A stretch of 64,000 nt of DNA from Nageia nagi (lineage: Eukaryota; Pinophyta). The stretch's first letter is position 1; each line of letters starts with the position of its first letter. Location of the stretch: contig JBITNC010000002.1 of the NCBI GenBank assembly GCA_050084985.1, positions 22,878,001-22,942,000 on the forward strand, written 5' to 3'. The translations under genes were made by a program, and so were the position numbers. Of this stretch, positions 12,201 through 23,939 are shown piece after piece. A model generated the notes under the pieces. It saw only the letters and a list, made by a program, of their open reading frames with translations. It was not told the DNA's origin and did no database searches.

Positions 12201-13211
12201 TCCATTTAGATGAAAAAGTGCAAGACATGGAGTAGAGTGCTGTAGTAAAACTAGCATGAGTATTTTTCTTTCCTTTGTAATTATTTACATTTCCATTACC
12301 TTTGTACTTTTCTTCTCTTTTCGTTTTGTAACAATCAACTTATTTATGACCTTGAATGCTATGATAGTTATAATTTCCATCAAAATTTTTATTAGGATAA
12401 GGAGTGTTTGCTTTACCTTTTTCATCACTTTGCTTGAAATGATTATTGTTATCATTATTCTTGTTGTTGTGGTTTTTGTTGTTCCTATTGCTATTGTAGC
12501 CATTACCTCTTTTCTCAAACCTTTTGGAATAAGAGGGATAAGATTTCTTTTGATGGTTGAACTTCTTTTTGAAAGGAGTTTTAGTTGCTTCAAAATCAAT
12601 GTTATTATCTTTAAGAGAAGAAATCAACCCTTTATTGTTAAGGGTTTCCTCATGATTCAATAGGTGCCTTGAAAGGTTCTCAAGGGAGAAGACTTCTTTT
12701 TCATCATCAAATCTTATTTCCATAACCATCTTAAAGTTTCTAAACTTTTAATAAAGGCTTTGAAGAATGATGAAGATTGTGAACCCATCATTGATCCAAT
12801 TACACCCACAAGCAACAAGTTGGGTCCTTAGGTCAATGATTTTATTTAAGTAGATAGCCATATTTTCATTTTCCCCTTGACGAGATTGAAGTAACTTTTG
12901 GAGTATGGTAAACCTTCTTGAAAAATTTGAACCAAGGTAGATTTGCTTAAGCTTATCCATTCTTCCTTTGCTGAGATTGAAGAGGATATCATCAGGAGTA
13001 CATCATTTGAAACTACATGGTAAATCATGGAGGTTGCCAACTCATTCTTTATGTTGTAAGCTTCTAATGCCTTCTCATCTGTAGGAGGTACAAGGTTCTC
13101 ATTCATTATTTGTTAAAGTTTCCTTACCTGTAATTTAACTCTCATTTAAGGTTCCCAAATCCCTTAGTTGGAACCATCAAGAATGTGTTTGGGTAAAAAG
13201 GATTCTTCCAT
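9256..13211 (-). pseudogene. Element A gag-pol polyprotein remnant
   Basis: Minus-strand order: gag from ATG 13,211 (in gtagcaaATG, the same context as E) with RRFTILQKLLQSRQG; a zinc-knuckle relic near 12,340; protease with IVDSGCTNH (about 12,190); integrase with HLDLMGP, LRSDNRGEY and IERKNR (11,643-11,257), keeping D, D and E; RT (10,850-9,900) with QLDVKSAFLNGDLD and an intact LLYVDDLL (about 10,212); RNase H ending PSRGSEV at 9,256. At least a dozen stops or frameshifts break the frame, including a UAG at the RNase H position shared with B, C and E. Confidence 0.88.
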
Positions 13212-15796
13212 TTGCTACACAAAAATGTGAAATAATAAGCATGTGTTTTCAATAAATAAAATATTAAGTTTTGACCAAGTAAATAATACATGTTACATTT
13301 AACATTAAATATATGCTTGATTTGATTCACAAGTGTAAATGTTTTACAATTCAAATAGTAACCCATGTACCCAAATACATTTCTCATTTCAAGAACTGTA
13401 GATGTAGAGTGACATTTTTGAGGCTTATTTTCTTATCTAAAATTAGGCTTTCACTTAGATGCCCACATAAGAGGAGCCCAAGTACTACTAATCCTCAACT
13501 AGTTCCCCTTGGGTAACAATATACTCTCATAAGGAGAAGTACTAGCTATTTTCTAAGGTTTTGACATTTATTGGATTAGCCAAATTATTAATCTTGATTA
13601 GGTTTTAAGTTTTCCTCCTAAGTTATTAGGATAATCCTTGAATGGACTTGCAGATATGTGGTATCACTACACACATACTTGTCCACCTATTGGAGTTAAG
13701 TCCAGATCAATAGAGGACTTAGGGGTAATTAAGAAGTATGAACTTTTCACCACTTAGGTCATCGGACTTAAAGGCTCCAATCTGCCTGTCCTCACCTCAT
13801 GGCTCCCTAAACAAGTCATGTTGCAGAATGTATGTACAGATGTGTTCATTTTAGGGGGTTGCTCATATCAATGTTTGCATTTTTGCATAAGTAAATAAAG
13901 CAAAATGTGAAACATGAAGTAAAAGAGCATCAAATTAAACATCATCCATTCATAATTTGGAACCTAAAAGTCCAATGGGTTTTATTTACTAACCCCTAAA
14001 GGACATCTTTACATCATTCCTTATTTGCACAAGTCCATTAACTTTGCATAAGAAACTAAAAAATCATAACTTGGTAAATTTAAGTAATAAGCATGCATTA
14101 TTCGATAACTAAAACAAATTATGTAATATGCATGCATTATTTAAATTTACATAAGAGCTAATCAAGCATCATTTTCATAATTTTTTAGAGGCATAACAAG
14201 CATCATTTGCATAAGTTCATCCATAATTTGAAAAATTTCCTCCTTTTGACTTTAAAAAAACATGACCTGCTTAAAAATAGCATTAGAAAAAAAATGCTAA
14301 AAAAAAGGCTCTTTGATCTAAGTTGCAAAAGTAGGATCCCTCCATAATTTGTCTCTCCCCTTTTTATTAAGGCTAAAAATACTTTCAAAGAAAAAATAAC
14401 CTTAAAATTTTCCTCTAACACCTAAAACATTTAGGGAGATATTTAGAAATTACTTAACACTATCACACCAAGTGTTTATTTGAGCCTTAATAAATGCCTA
14501 TTGAAAAATATACATTTCTACTTAAGATTATAAAGTAAAAAAAATTATAGGTTCCCTCCCCTCATTTTTTTTTAATTTTTTTATACCAACCTAAAATGTG
14601 TTAAAGAAGAAATGCCTTCAAAATTGCAATAACTATATGAAAAAATAATAAATGCTACTAGGAGCCCCATACTCTATGTTAAGGTCAGAAAACTTAGGAA
14701 ATGATGGGTGAATAAGAGGTTCCTTGGAAGAAATAAGAACATTTAATGTAAGGCATTAAATGTGAGTACCAAAAATGAGGAGAACTCACTTGAAAAAAAT
14801 GCAGACTAAGTTTTAAGGCCAAAGAGGCCATGCAGAGTGGGAGATGCGTATAGAGGAGGAATCCTTAATTCTTACACATCAAAATTAAATGGACTGCAAT
14901 TGAGTGGGTCATAGAGAAATTGCAAAAAAAGGACTTTGTGAGGGAAAAGGTAGAGTAAAAAAAAAAGGAGAAGAAATCTGTTGTGAGGGTAAGGAGAAAT
15001 CTATTGAAGAGTCAAATTGGCACAGCCATGGTGGAGAACGAGGAAAGGCCACGATGGAGGGCCAAGAGAGGTTGTGTGTAGGAGGGCTCAACAGAGTGCA
15101 CTAAGATAACAACATGCCTTACCAAGGGGGTTGCTCCGAGGGGTTAAGGATAATACTCTAATGATGTATGTGCATGTAAAAGAGTTTTAAAGGAGGATCA
15201 GAGCTTGGTTCATGTACGTTGATCGTAGGTCTAGCAGGTGAGAAATTATAGCATAGAAGGCCATAGGTCACACATTGAGAAGGAGCAACCATTGAAGAGT
15301 AACAACTGATAAGGATCCATAGGGAAGGAGCAGAGCAAAGAGGTTGTTTGGTGAACTAGTAATAGATCCACCTCCACCTTGAATGTAAGCTCAGCAAGGA
15401 GCCACAAGGTCATACTAATGGTGACCCTACTCCTAAGATAGCTCACAAGGGATTTTGGGGCCATGGTGGGCTATGTAGGGAGTGGCTACTCATAGGAGGC
15501 ACAAGGGGATAGCAACTAGCAGAGGAGGCAACGTAAGATCATGAGAAGTGCACAGATGCATGAGGTTTTAGACCCCATAGCCAACACCACAATAGGCCTC
15601 AGAGGAGCCCAAGAGGTGGTCGGTTGTTTTGAACCCCACTAAAAAGAAAGGGCCCCAGCTGCCCAAAAAGAAACTTTTAAGACTTAATGTAGATTTCAAA
15701 AATATATTATTTCAATTTTTTATTTGTATAACAAAATGCACATTTGTTAGTATCAAAAAACACAATTTTATTTGTTTAACAAATAAACCTCCTTTT
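13212..15796 (-). other. Element A leader, distal part, with unidentified GC-richer block
   Basis: Untranslated leader between the site of the B insertion and gag. At 13,480-13,860 it shares blocks with B, C and E (for example gtactagtacttctccttatgagag-like sequence and aacccctaaaggaca). About 14,800-15,650 is more GC-rich and purine-biased and not shared with the other elements. It holds short open frames on both strands, but I recognise no domain. Confidence 0.6.
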
Positions 15797-15801
15797 GCTA
15801 G

Positions 15802-16279
15802 TGAAGGAATTAGATCTAGACTAATCCTCAAGGTCCAAGACTAGGAAACTCAATCATTCAACATAACACCATTCACACAATATAACACAAATATAATGTG
15901 GTTCCTCCCTCCTTGGGAGTACATCCACAACTAGTTCTCAATTCTCAATCTATGCACCTCTTACTACAATTCTCTTTCTCTCCTACACAAACTAGTAGAG
16001 TAATCTTACTCCAAAACTTAGTTATGTTACAAGAGGAGAGGCGCTCTATTTATAGCTTGAGAGCACCTCCCTAACCTCCCTTTAACCCAAGGGTAAGGTT
16101 AGGGTTACAATAAATGTATGACCTAACTTTAACCTACCAACTAACCCCATGGTAAGGTCAAAGTCCACACATAATAAAGAATTCAATTAATCCCTTAAGG
16201 TATCTACATATCCTTTAAGTGATTAATTGAATTTACAAGGAGTTTAGATATTCACAATATTTCATTACAAATTCTAACA
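15802..16279 (-). repeat. Element B 3' LTR
   Basis: 478 bp, TGAAGG...CTAACA on the plus strand. The minus strand carries the promoter-like GCTATAAATAGAG (plus-strand ctctatttatagc at about 16,046). Differences from the 5' LTR are single substitutions, three of the five being C/T or G/A. Confidence 0.95.
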
Positions 16280-16289
16280 CTCCCCCTTA
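16280..16289 (-). other. Element B polypurine tract
   Basis: Minus-strand TAAGGGGGAG directly adjoins the 3' LTR start (TGTTAG), as expected for priming of second-strand synthesis. Confidence 0.88.
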
Positions 16290-16749
16290 ATGCAATATTG
16301 GGATAGAGCGTAGAAGAGAGAAGAGAAAGGGTAAGAGAGAGTTCTCCTCCATAGAGATACAAGCGAAGATGAGAACATTTACATATTTGAGAATCTTTTT
16401 GAGAACTAGTATGAGACTCACTACATTACCATTTGACAAAATGGTTTACAATACAATCATTAACCACAACTGGTTTCACTGTACATAGTAGTCGATCAAC
16501 TTTAAGCTGACATGTGAGTCTCCATGAGCTTGCTTACACAAGGTGAGTAACCTGCATTTCTAAAGAAGATCCTGCATGCTACAAGCAACTCATGAATAAA
16601 ATCAGTTAGATGCATCATATATTCAAATAAGAGAATCAAATAATGCCATCTTATAAATAACTGATTAATGGTGCACTATAAGTCATCACGGAGATGCCAA
16701 GCCACCACTCATAGTCACCTATTGTATATAGACATGTGTTGATTATTAA

Positions 16750-17217
16750 TAGAGCATATAAATTGTACAAGTTTCTCATGTAGAGCAAACTTACCACGAA
16801 GATATAAAATATACAATAAGTTCCTCACGTAGAGCGAACTTACCACGGAGGTATATTAATTATATGCTCAAAAAATTGTACAACAAGTTTCTCACGCAGA
16901 GCAAACTTACCACGAAGGTATAAAATGTATAGTAAGTTTGACATGCAGAGCAAACTTACCACGGAGGTATAAAAATGTACAAGTTTGTCACGTAGAGCAA
17001 ACTTACCACGGAGGTATAAAATGTACAACAAGTTTGTCATGTAGAGCAAACTTACCACGGAGGTATAAAAATGTACAACAAGTTTATCATGCAGAGCAAA
17101 CTTACCACAGAGGTATAAAAATGTACAATAAGTTTGTCACGCAGAGCAAACTTACCATGGAGGTATAAGAATGTACAACAAGTTTGTCACGCAGAGCAAA
17201 CTTACCATGGAGGTATA
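16750..17217 (-). repeat. Element B 3' UTR minisatellite, about nine units
   Basis: About nine units of 46-50 bp, each built on agagcaaacttaccacggagg plus tataaaatgtacaacaagttt. One unit carries an extra 20 bases (ttaattatatgctcaaaaaa). The same unit occurs about five times in element C (61,470-61,757), so the copy number varies within the family. The array lies between the pol stop and the polypurine tract, so it would be transcribed but untranslated. Confidence 0.9.
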
Positions 17218-17291
17218 TCATAATCAACACACACTATATAACAACAACAAAAGAGCCTCTTAGAGGTGAAGTTATCATCACTAACAAAAGT

Positions 17292-20200
17292 TCAAACTTC
17301 ACTCCCCCTTGAGGGCAACTTCACCAACACAAGAGAATCCCTAAGCTTGCTGAACTGAGCTTCAAGAAGGGGCTTGGTGAATAAATCAGTAGAGTTTTCA
17401 GTAGATGGACAATACTCTAAGTGTATGATGTCATCTAGAACCTTCTCCTTAATAAAATGGGCTTGGATTTCCACATGTTTGGTTCTCTAATGGAACACAT
17501 GATTCTTAGCCAAAGAGATAGCCGATTGATTGTCTGAAGAAATAAGAGATGGGCCATTTTGCTTATACCCAATTTCGTTCAGAAGATGCCTTAGCTAAAT
17601 AGCTTCTTGGGGTGCAACAGACATGGCTTGATATTCAGCTTCGATGGTAGAAAGAGTCACAGTAGGTTGCTTCTTGGAAGCCCAAGAGATAGCACCTGAA
17701 CCAATGCTAAACACATATGTAGAGGTTGATTTTCTATCATCTTTATCTCCCCCATAATTAGAATCTGAGAACCCTGAGAGAACAATCGAGGGCACTTTGG
17801 AATACTTAAGAGCAAGATCCTTTGTCCCTGCCACATACCTCAAGATTTGCTTAATAGCATTGAGGTGTTCAACATATGGTTTTTGCATGAATCGTGCCAT
17901 CAAATTCACTACAAAGGCAATATCAGGTCGAAAGATAGTCAGATACAGAAGACTACCGATCAATTGCCTATAAGCTGTAGCATTAGCCAATTGAGAATCT
18001 AAGCTCAAAGATACAACGATTTTAGGAGAAATAGGTATTGCAGCATATCTACACTCCTCCATTCTAAAATTTTGCAAGATGTCTGATATATACTTAGATT
18101 GAATAAGATAAGTACAATCTTTATGTTGGTATACTTGCATCCCAAGATAGTAATGTAATAGACCTAGATCAATCATTTCAAATGTTGCCTTCAGTTTGGA
18201 TATGCACTCTTGGATGATTTCAATATTATTGCCTGTTATGAGAAGATCATCCACATAAAGGAGAATTAAGACCATGTCTTTTTCTTGATTGAGTACATAG
18301 AGATCCGAGTCAGAGAAGCACTTGGAAAAACCAATATCTACAAAGAATCTTGAAATTTTCTTGTACCATGCTCTAGGTGATTGCTTAAGTCCATACAAAG
18401 ACTTCTTTAGCTTACACACAAGAGACTCTTTACCTTCTGGAATAAATTCTTCTGGTTGATTCATGTAGATGTCTACATCTAAGTCACCATTGAGAAATGC
18501 ACTCTTGACATCAAGTTGGAAAACTTTCCATCCTTGAGCTACAGAAAGAGCAAGGATTATCTTGACAGTAGGCATCTTGGCCACAGGAGCAAAGGTTTCC
18601 CCATAATCAATACCATATTTCTGAGCAAATCCTTTGGCCACTAACCTTGCTTTGTATTTTTCAACTTCTCCCTCAGAATTGTACTTGACCTTGTATATCG
18701 ATTTATTTCCAATCACATTTTTCTCATTGGGATAAGGAACCAAATCCCAAGTTTCATTTTTCATAAGCACCTCATACTCAACTTTCATAGCTTCCATCCA
18801 ACACTCTTGCTTGGAAGCTTCTTTGAAGGTTGATGGCTCATTCGTATTATCAATTTTGGTAAATAAATATTTATTCAAGGTCATACTTCTTGTAATTCTC
18901 TGAGCTAGAGAATTTTGCTCTTGTGGTGACTTCCCTACATGATCATCCAACCAGTTAGGTGCAGGCAAAGAATCATCTGAATCAGACACTTCAGCATGAG
19001 AGGTTGTATCCTCAGGAAGTTCATTGAACTTGACATCCCTAGAAATAAAGACTATTTTATGGGATGAGGAGTAGAGCCTGTAACCTCTATGCTGATTATC
19101 ATACCCCACAAAGATGCATTTTTCTGATCTTTTATCCAACTTCTTTCTTTTCACTGAGGTAATGAAGGCAAATGCATCACAACCGAAGACCCTAAAGTGT
19201 GAGATGTTAGGTTTATTTTCTGTCCATGCTTCATACAGAGTTTTACCTTCAACTGCCTTAGTAGGACACCTATTTAGGGTGTGAATAGTAGTGTGAACAA
19301 CTTCACCCCATAAGAAACTAGGAAGGTTACCCAACATGCACCTTGCCATTTCCATAATGGTTCGATTCTTTCTTTCAGCAACTCAATTTTGTTGAGGGGT
19401 GTAAGGGATTGTAAATTACCACTTGATCCCATGTTTAACACAATAGTTGTTAAACTCATTGCTATTATACTCACCTCTATTATCACATCTCAGCATCTTG
19501 ATCTTAAAATTAGTTTGATTTTCAATAAGAGCCTTGAAGTCTTTAAACCTATCAAAAGTTTAATCCTTGTGCTCAAGTAGATAACCAAATGTCATCCTAC
19601 TGAAGTCATCAATGAAGGTCAGAACATAAGAAGCTCCCCCTAGAGACTTAGTCTGAAACAGACCCATCACATTTGAATGCACAAGCTGAAGAGGATGAGT
19701 AGCCCGAGTTGCCTTATCTTTTTCAAACTTTTGCCTATTCATCTTTCCTAGAATGCATCTTTCACAAAGACCAATTGTGGGTGAAATATTAGGTAAACCT
19801 TCCACAAGTTCTTGATTTTTCATATCTTGAATACTCTTGTAGTTAAGGTGCCCTAATCGTTGATGCCAAAGATTACCCTTTGAACAAACATTTGCAACAA
19901 GACACATCTTTGAAGGTACTTGATCCACAATATAAAGGTCATCCTTTACTGATCCTTTCATCAAGGTGGCAAGTCCTTTCTTAACACACTAGGAGTGTGA
20001 GGTAAACTCAAATGAGTATCCTTTCCTTGTAATTTGAATTACAGAGATAATATTCATCCTTAGTTTAGGCACATAAAAGACATTATCAAGAGCCTTTCCA
20101 TGAATCTTCACACTCCCTATTCTTTGAACATCAAGGATTGAATTATCACCTATCACAACTGCATCCTTCTTGTACTTATGAAAGTTTTTAAACTTATTAT

Positions 20201-21209
20201 TTTCATAACACATGTGATTAGTGCATCCTGAATCAACAATCTAATCATTTGAAATAGTTTGAGTCATTGAGTAGTAGGCAACAGTAGCAGCATGCTTGTT
20301 TTTCTTTTTATTATTGAAATTTCTCACATTTGCATTTCCCTTACCTTTTTGAGCAAATTTCTTTTTACGACAATCATACTCTTTGTGCCCAAAAATGCCA
20401 CAAAAGTTACAATTTCCATCAAACTTTTCCTGAGGTGTTGGATTGCTTGATCCAGTTTTGTCATTCCTTTGCTTGAAGTTGCCATAATTGTTGCCCTTTT
20501 TCTCATACTTCCTGAAGGTAGATGAGGATTTATTATCTTTAAATTTATAATGTTTGAACTTCTTCTTGAAAGGAGTTTTGGTTGCTCTCAGAGCAATGTT
20601 ATTGTCCTTTGGAGAAAAGTTCAATATTTTCTTATTCAAAGTTTTCTCATGCTTCAAAAGGAGTCTGGAAAGGTTATCAAGAGAGATGACATCTTCTTCA
20701 TCATCGAGCCTAGTTTCCATAATCATGACAAAGTTACTGAACTTTGTATAAAGGCTTTGAAGAATGATGAAGACCATGAACTCATCATTGATCTAGTTGC
20801 ACCCACAGCCAACCAGTTGTGTCCTGAGGTCAATGATTTTGTTCAAGTAGATAGAAGCACTTTCATATTCACCTTGATGATATTGTAACAACTTTTGTAA
20901 AATGGTGAACCTCCTTGAAAATTTTGATCCAAGGTAAATTTTCTTCAGCCTATCCCAAGCTTCCTTTGCTGATGTTGAAGAAGAGATCATGAGAAGGACA
21001 TCATCTGAAATTACACGATAAATCATTGAAGTTGCTAACTCATTATTTGAGTTGTAGATTTCAAGAGCCTTCTCATCTGTAGGAGCGACCATGTCTTCAT
21101 TAACTATCTGCCATAGCTTCCTTGCTTGTAACTCAGCTCTCATACGAGGTTTCCATATGCCGAAGTTGGAACTGTCGAGTATATGCTTGGGTATGAAGGT
21201 TTCAACCAT
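17292..21209 (-). pseudogene. Element B gag-pol polyprotein, nearly intact, with nonsense codons
   Basis: Single-frame copia polyprotein starting at ATG 21,209 (MVETFIPKHIL) and ending SRGSEV at 17,292. Order: gag with RRFTILQKLLQ; CCHC zinc knuckle CNFCGIFGHKEYDC (about 20,400); protease IVDSGCTNH; GAG-pre-integrase with HQRLGH and CERCILGK; integrase with VHSNVMG (the first catalytic D replaced by N); a 586-residue open segment 19,355-17,595 holding the integrase end, RT with LLYVDDLLITG and RNase H with STIEAEYQAM. Stops include UAG for the gag W (N-W-I-N-D), UAG before the protease, UAA for Q in HKDQTF, UGA near ERKN, and UAG in RNase H. Most are one transition from sense. Confidence 0.93.
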
Positions 21210-22780
21210 TGCTACATAAAAGCAAATATGCAATAAGAATGAAAATTTTTACAATTTACCATCTATACAAATAAAACATTAATAAGTAAACATGTCCCAC
21301 ATGTGCAAACTTATAAACCAAGATCTGTAGAAGGATAAAGTTGAGGTTGTTTTCTTGTATAGAATTAGTCCTTCACCTGGATGCCCACAAGGTGGAGCCC
21401 AGGTACTACCAGTCCTCAACCAGTTCACCTTGGTCAGTAATATACTCTCACAAGGAGAAGTACCAACTATTTTCCAAGGATCCGACGTATCTTGGACCGG
21501 CCATTTAATTATCTTATTTAAGGTTTTCAGTTTTCCTCCTAGGTTATCAGGATAATCCTTGAATGGATGTGTGGACATGTCGTATCACTACACACATGCC
21601 TGTCCACCTAATAGAGTTATGTTCAATCCAACAGAGGTCTTAGGGGCAATTAAGATAGACTTACCACCACTTGGTTCTTCGGACTAAAAAGGCTCCAGTC
21701 TGCCCTATACTCACCTTGTGGCTCCCCAAACAAGTCATGTTGTTGAAAAGTACATGCAGATGTGTTCATTTTAGGGTTTACTTTCAATATTTTGCATTTT
21801 GCAAGTATAAAGCAATTGTGCAAAAATATAAAGTAAAGTAAAATACATCATCCACAAGAACTTGAAACCTTAAGAGTCCAATGGGTTTTGTTTTAACCCC
21901 TAAAGGACATTTTACATTTTGTATACTTTGCTTAAGTTCATAAATTCATTTAAACACTTTAATGAATTTAAAAAAAGCTAAGTCCTACTTAGCATTAATC
22001 CATAACATGCATTATTCCATAACTTAAAAATTAAGTAATAATCATGCATCATGTATTATTTAACTTAAAAATTTAAGTACTGAGCATGCTTTATTTCTAC
22101 ACAAGATTAAGAGGGATGCATTACAAGTTTAGCATGCAAGATCTAGATAAAGTTTTAAGTAAAAATTATACAAATTCTCCCCTTTTCACTTAAAGTTTTA
22201 TCCCTAAAAACTTGTATGCTAAAAATTGTCTTTTAAGTATGCATTTTAAGTAAAAAATTTCTCTTATTTACTTAAAAAAAATAGCATACTTAACTTAAAT
22301 ATTTATCCTTCATAGATAGCATACTTAGATTACCTTAGCAAATTTTTAATAAAAAATGTTTTGCCTAAGTAAATTACCATACTTAGAGAAAAAAATGCTA
22401 AGAGATTGACATTCTAGAAATTGCATGTGCACCTTAGTAAATGCAATATTAAAAATTATTCTAAGCATCTTTTTAAAAAGGTGAGCAAAGTTTAACTTAA
22501 AAAATAGTATTTTTGACATTATTGTAGAAATAAGCAAAAATATTCACTACTTTCCAAGTCTCCAAGAATTAAATGGAGAAAGAGGAGATCCATACCCCTA
22601 CTACATGCATATTTAATGCTACTTTTACCAAAGCATTCCAAGTAAACAAAAAATTACTCCAAGTTAAACAAAATAAATGCTTTAGGTAAACAAAAGGATG
22701 GCTACCCTTCCCTTACCAAGAAGGAGGATACATTGCTTGCATGTGCTTTTAAGGAAGGTGAAAAGTAGTTAACAAAAAAT
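21210..22780 (-). other. Element B leader, conserved AT-rich part
   Basis: Untranslated leader upstream of gag. It shares blocks with C at about 56,400-57,440 (for example the segment around aacttgaaaccttaagagtc and atgcatcatgtattatttaactt) and more distantly with A and E. No protein or RNA gene is seen. Confidence 0.7.
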
Positions 22781-22944
22781 TAAATGCTCAATAAGAAAGG
22801 AAGGAGTACATGTAGGGTTTCAATTAATGGTGAGATGGAAGAGGAGACTTACGTAGCAGAGTCTTGGTTTATGACAGCAATCACCTCCTTTCATCAAGGC
22901 AAAGCGTGGGTTTCCTTATGGGTGAGAATGTGGAGATTTACAAA

Positions 22945-23470
22945 TCAGATAATCCAATCTTCGCTTCCTCTTACAAACTGAAGATAGAACTGGAGTTGTC
23001 TTTGGTGGAGGATGAGGAACAGGTGGCGTTTGAAGCTCCAATCCCAACTCATGGTGTAGGTAGAGGGCCACGAAGGGAAGGAGGCCAAGCAACGTGAGTG
23101 GAGGGCTACATGGAATGCGATCACGACATTATGGAGGGTGGGGGCAGAACTGGCTACATAAGGGAAGACAAAAAATTTGAACATGCATCGAATCTGCATA
23201 GGGGTAGACCCATAGTCGATTGATTGTTCACATATCACGTCATCATCCGGGAACTGAATCTGAACGTGCATCGATAGGGGAGCTGGTAAGTCTAGTTGGA
23301 CATAGATTTTGGCATCGGATGTAGATTTACATTCCCAGGTCTTGTTAGAAGCAAATAGATACTTGCCAAAGGCATCACCTACTAATTCAAAGACCTTATC
23401 ATACTAATATTCATAAGGGAAATCAGGCAAGCACACCTAAACTAGGGTAACTCACGAAGAGAGACATGCC
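22945..23470 (-). pseudogene. LINE ORF1-type (DUF4283 / zinc-knuckle) fragment inside the B leader
   Basis: On the minus strand, VCLPDFPYEY, then YDKVFELVGDAFGKYL, DAKIYVQLDLPAPL and VICEQSIDYGSTPMQIRCMF follow the pattern of plant DUF4283 proteins: V-x-L-P-x-L-P-x-E-Y, then V-G-x-x-L-G-x-x, then a V-E-x-D-L strand and an E-Y-x-x-x-P-x-x-C start of a CCHC knuckle. That pattern is known from plant LINE ORF1 and related transposon proteins. Later knuckle residues are lost. It lies in the leader of a copia element and is not part of gag-pol, so it is captured or inserted cargo. Upstream to about 23,700 the frame is broken. Confidence 0.65.
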
Positions 23471-23712
23471 AAGTGGTCGGTGGAGCAGTTGGCTGGTTAT
23501 AAAACAAATTTGCACCTCACCGAGATCTCAAACATCAGTTATCCAACATGAACATCATAGAACAAAGAATCTGCTCATCGAGGGTGTTTCAGAAAGGAAC
23601 GTGTGGGGCCATGTTTAGATCTCGGTGGAGTAGTTGGCCAATATTTCATAGTAATGCACCTAAATAGCAAAAATAGTAGCAACTGGAGAAGCCGTGAGTG
23701 TTGACTATAGTC

Positions 23713-23847
23713 ATGGCGAAACGAGAGCTATCTAGCACTTTAAAGAGCCTCAAGTTCATGCAAAGGGCACATGAGAAGGTGCATGTAGAGGGCGTCTCCT
23801 TCATTGAAGATGAAGTCAAGGCTTTTGGCCTTTGCTTTGAGGCCTAG
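23713..23847 (+). pseudogene. M-phase phosphoprotein 6-like 5' coding fragment captured in the B leader
   Basis: A 44-codon open frame starts MAKRELSSTL, followed by KSLKFMQRA. As I remember the family, plant MPP6-like proteins (nuclear exosome-associated, 3' processing of 5.8S rRNA) begin almost identically, with the LKFMQR core also present in the animal protein. After about residue 19 the reading no longer fits the family and ends at TAG 23,845-23,847, about a quarter of a normal length. It runs antisense to element B and ends nine bases before the tRNA-Trp relic. It is either a captured first exon or part of a processed fragment; it is not expected to be functional. Identification is from memory of the N-terminal motif. 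Confidence 0.6.
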
Positions 23848-23855
23848 GAGAGCCA

Positions 23856-23927
23856 GGATTCATGGCGTAATGGTAGCACATCTGACTTCAAATCAGAAGG
23901 TTGTGTGTTCCACTCATGTCGGGTTAA
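23856..23927 (+). tRNA. tRNA-Trp-derived pseudogene with anticodon UCA
   Basis: The 72 bases follow the plant nuclear tRNA-Trp gene closely as I recall it. The D arm is GGCGTAATGGTAGC, and the anticodon stem-loop TCTGA-CTTCAAA-TCAGA is intact. The anticodon is TCA where tRNA-Trp has CCA, and most other differences from the remembered gene are C-to-T or G-to-A. The acceptor stem has mismatches (G1 opposite A, A7 opposite C). Internal promoter box B is damaged (gttccactc in place of GTTCGATTC). There is no intron. It lies in the leader of element B, antisense to the element. It is most likely a dead tRNA-Trp copy; a UGA-reading tRNA is formally possible but unlikely. Confidence 0.75.
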
Positions 23928-23939
23928 GATCAACCGATT

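Noticed and set aside
12256-12663. 135-residue plus-strand membrane-like protein
   Set aside because: It is antisense to the asparagine- and lysine-rich gag linker of element A; its hydrophobicity comes from complementing AAC/AAA-rich sequence. The same applies to 47,703-48,179 over element E.
14904-15104. Lysine- and glutamate-rich small gene in the A leader
   Set aside because: Purine-rich low-complexity stretch, open on both strands, with no motif.
16750-17217. CRISPR-like array
   Set aside because: Units are tandem without unique spacers, in a plant retrotransposon 3' region.
22945-23097. Plus-strand 77-residue frame at 22,864-23,097 as a gene
   Set aside because: It is the opposite strand of the DUF4283-type fragment, which explains the coding bias.
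23856-23927. Functional selenocysteine or suppressor tRNA (anticodon UCA)
   Set aside because: Land plants lack the selenocysteine pathway as far as known, the acceptor stem has mismatches, box B is damaged, and the sequence is plainly a tRNA-Trp derivative.
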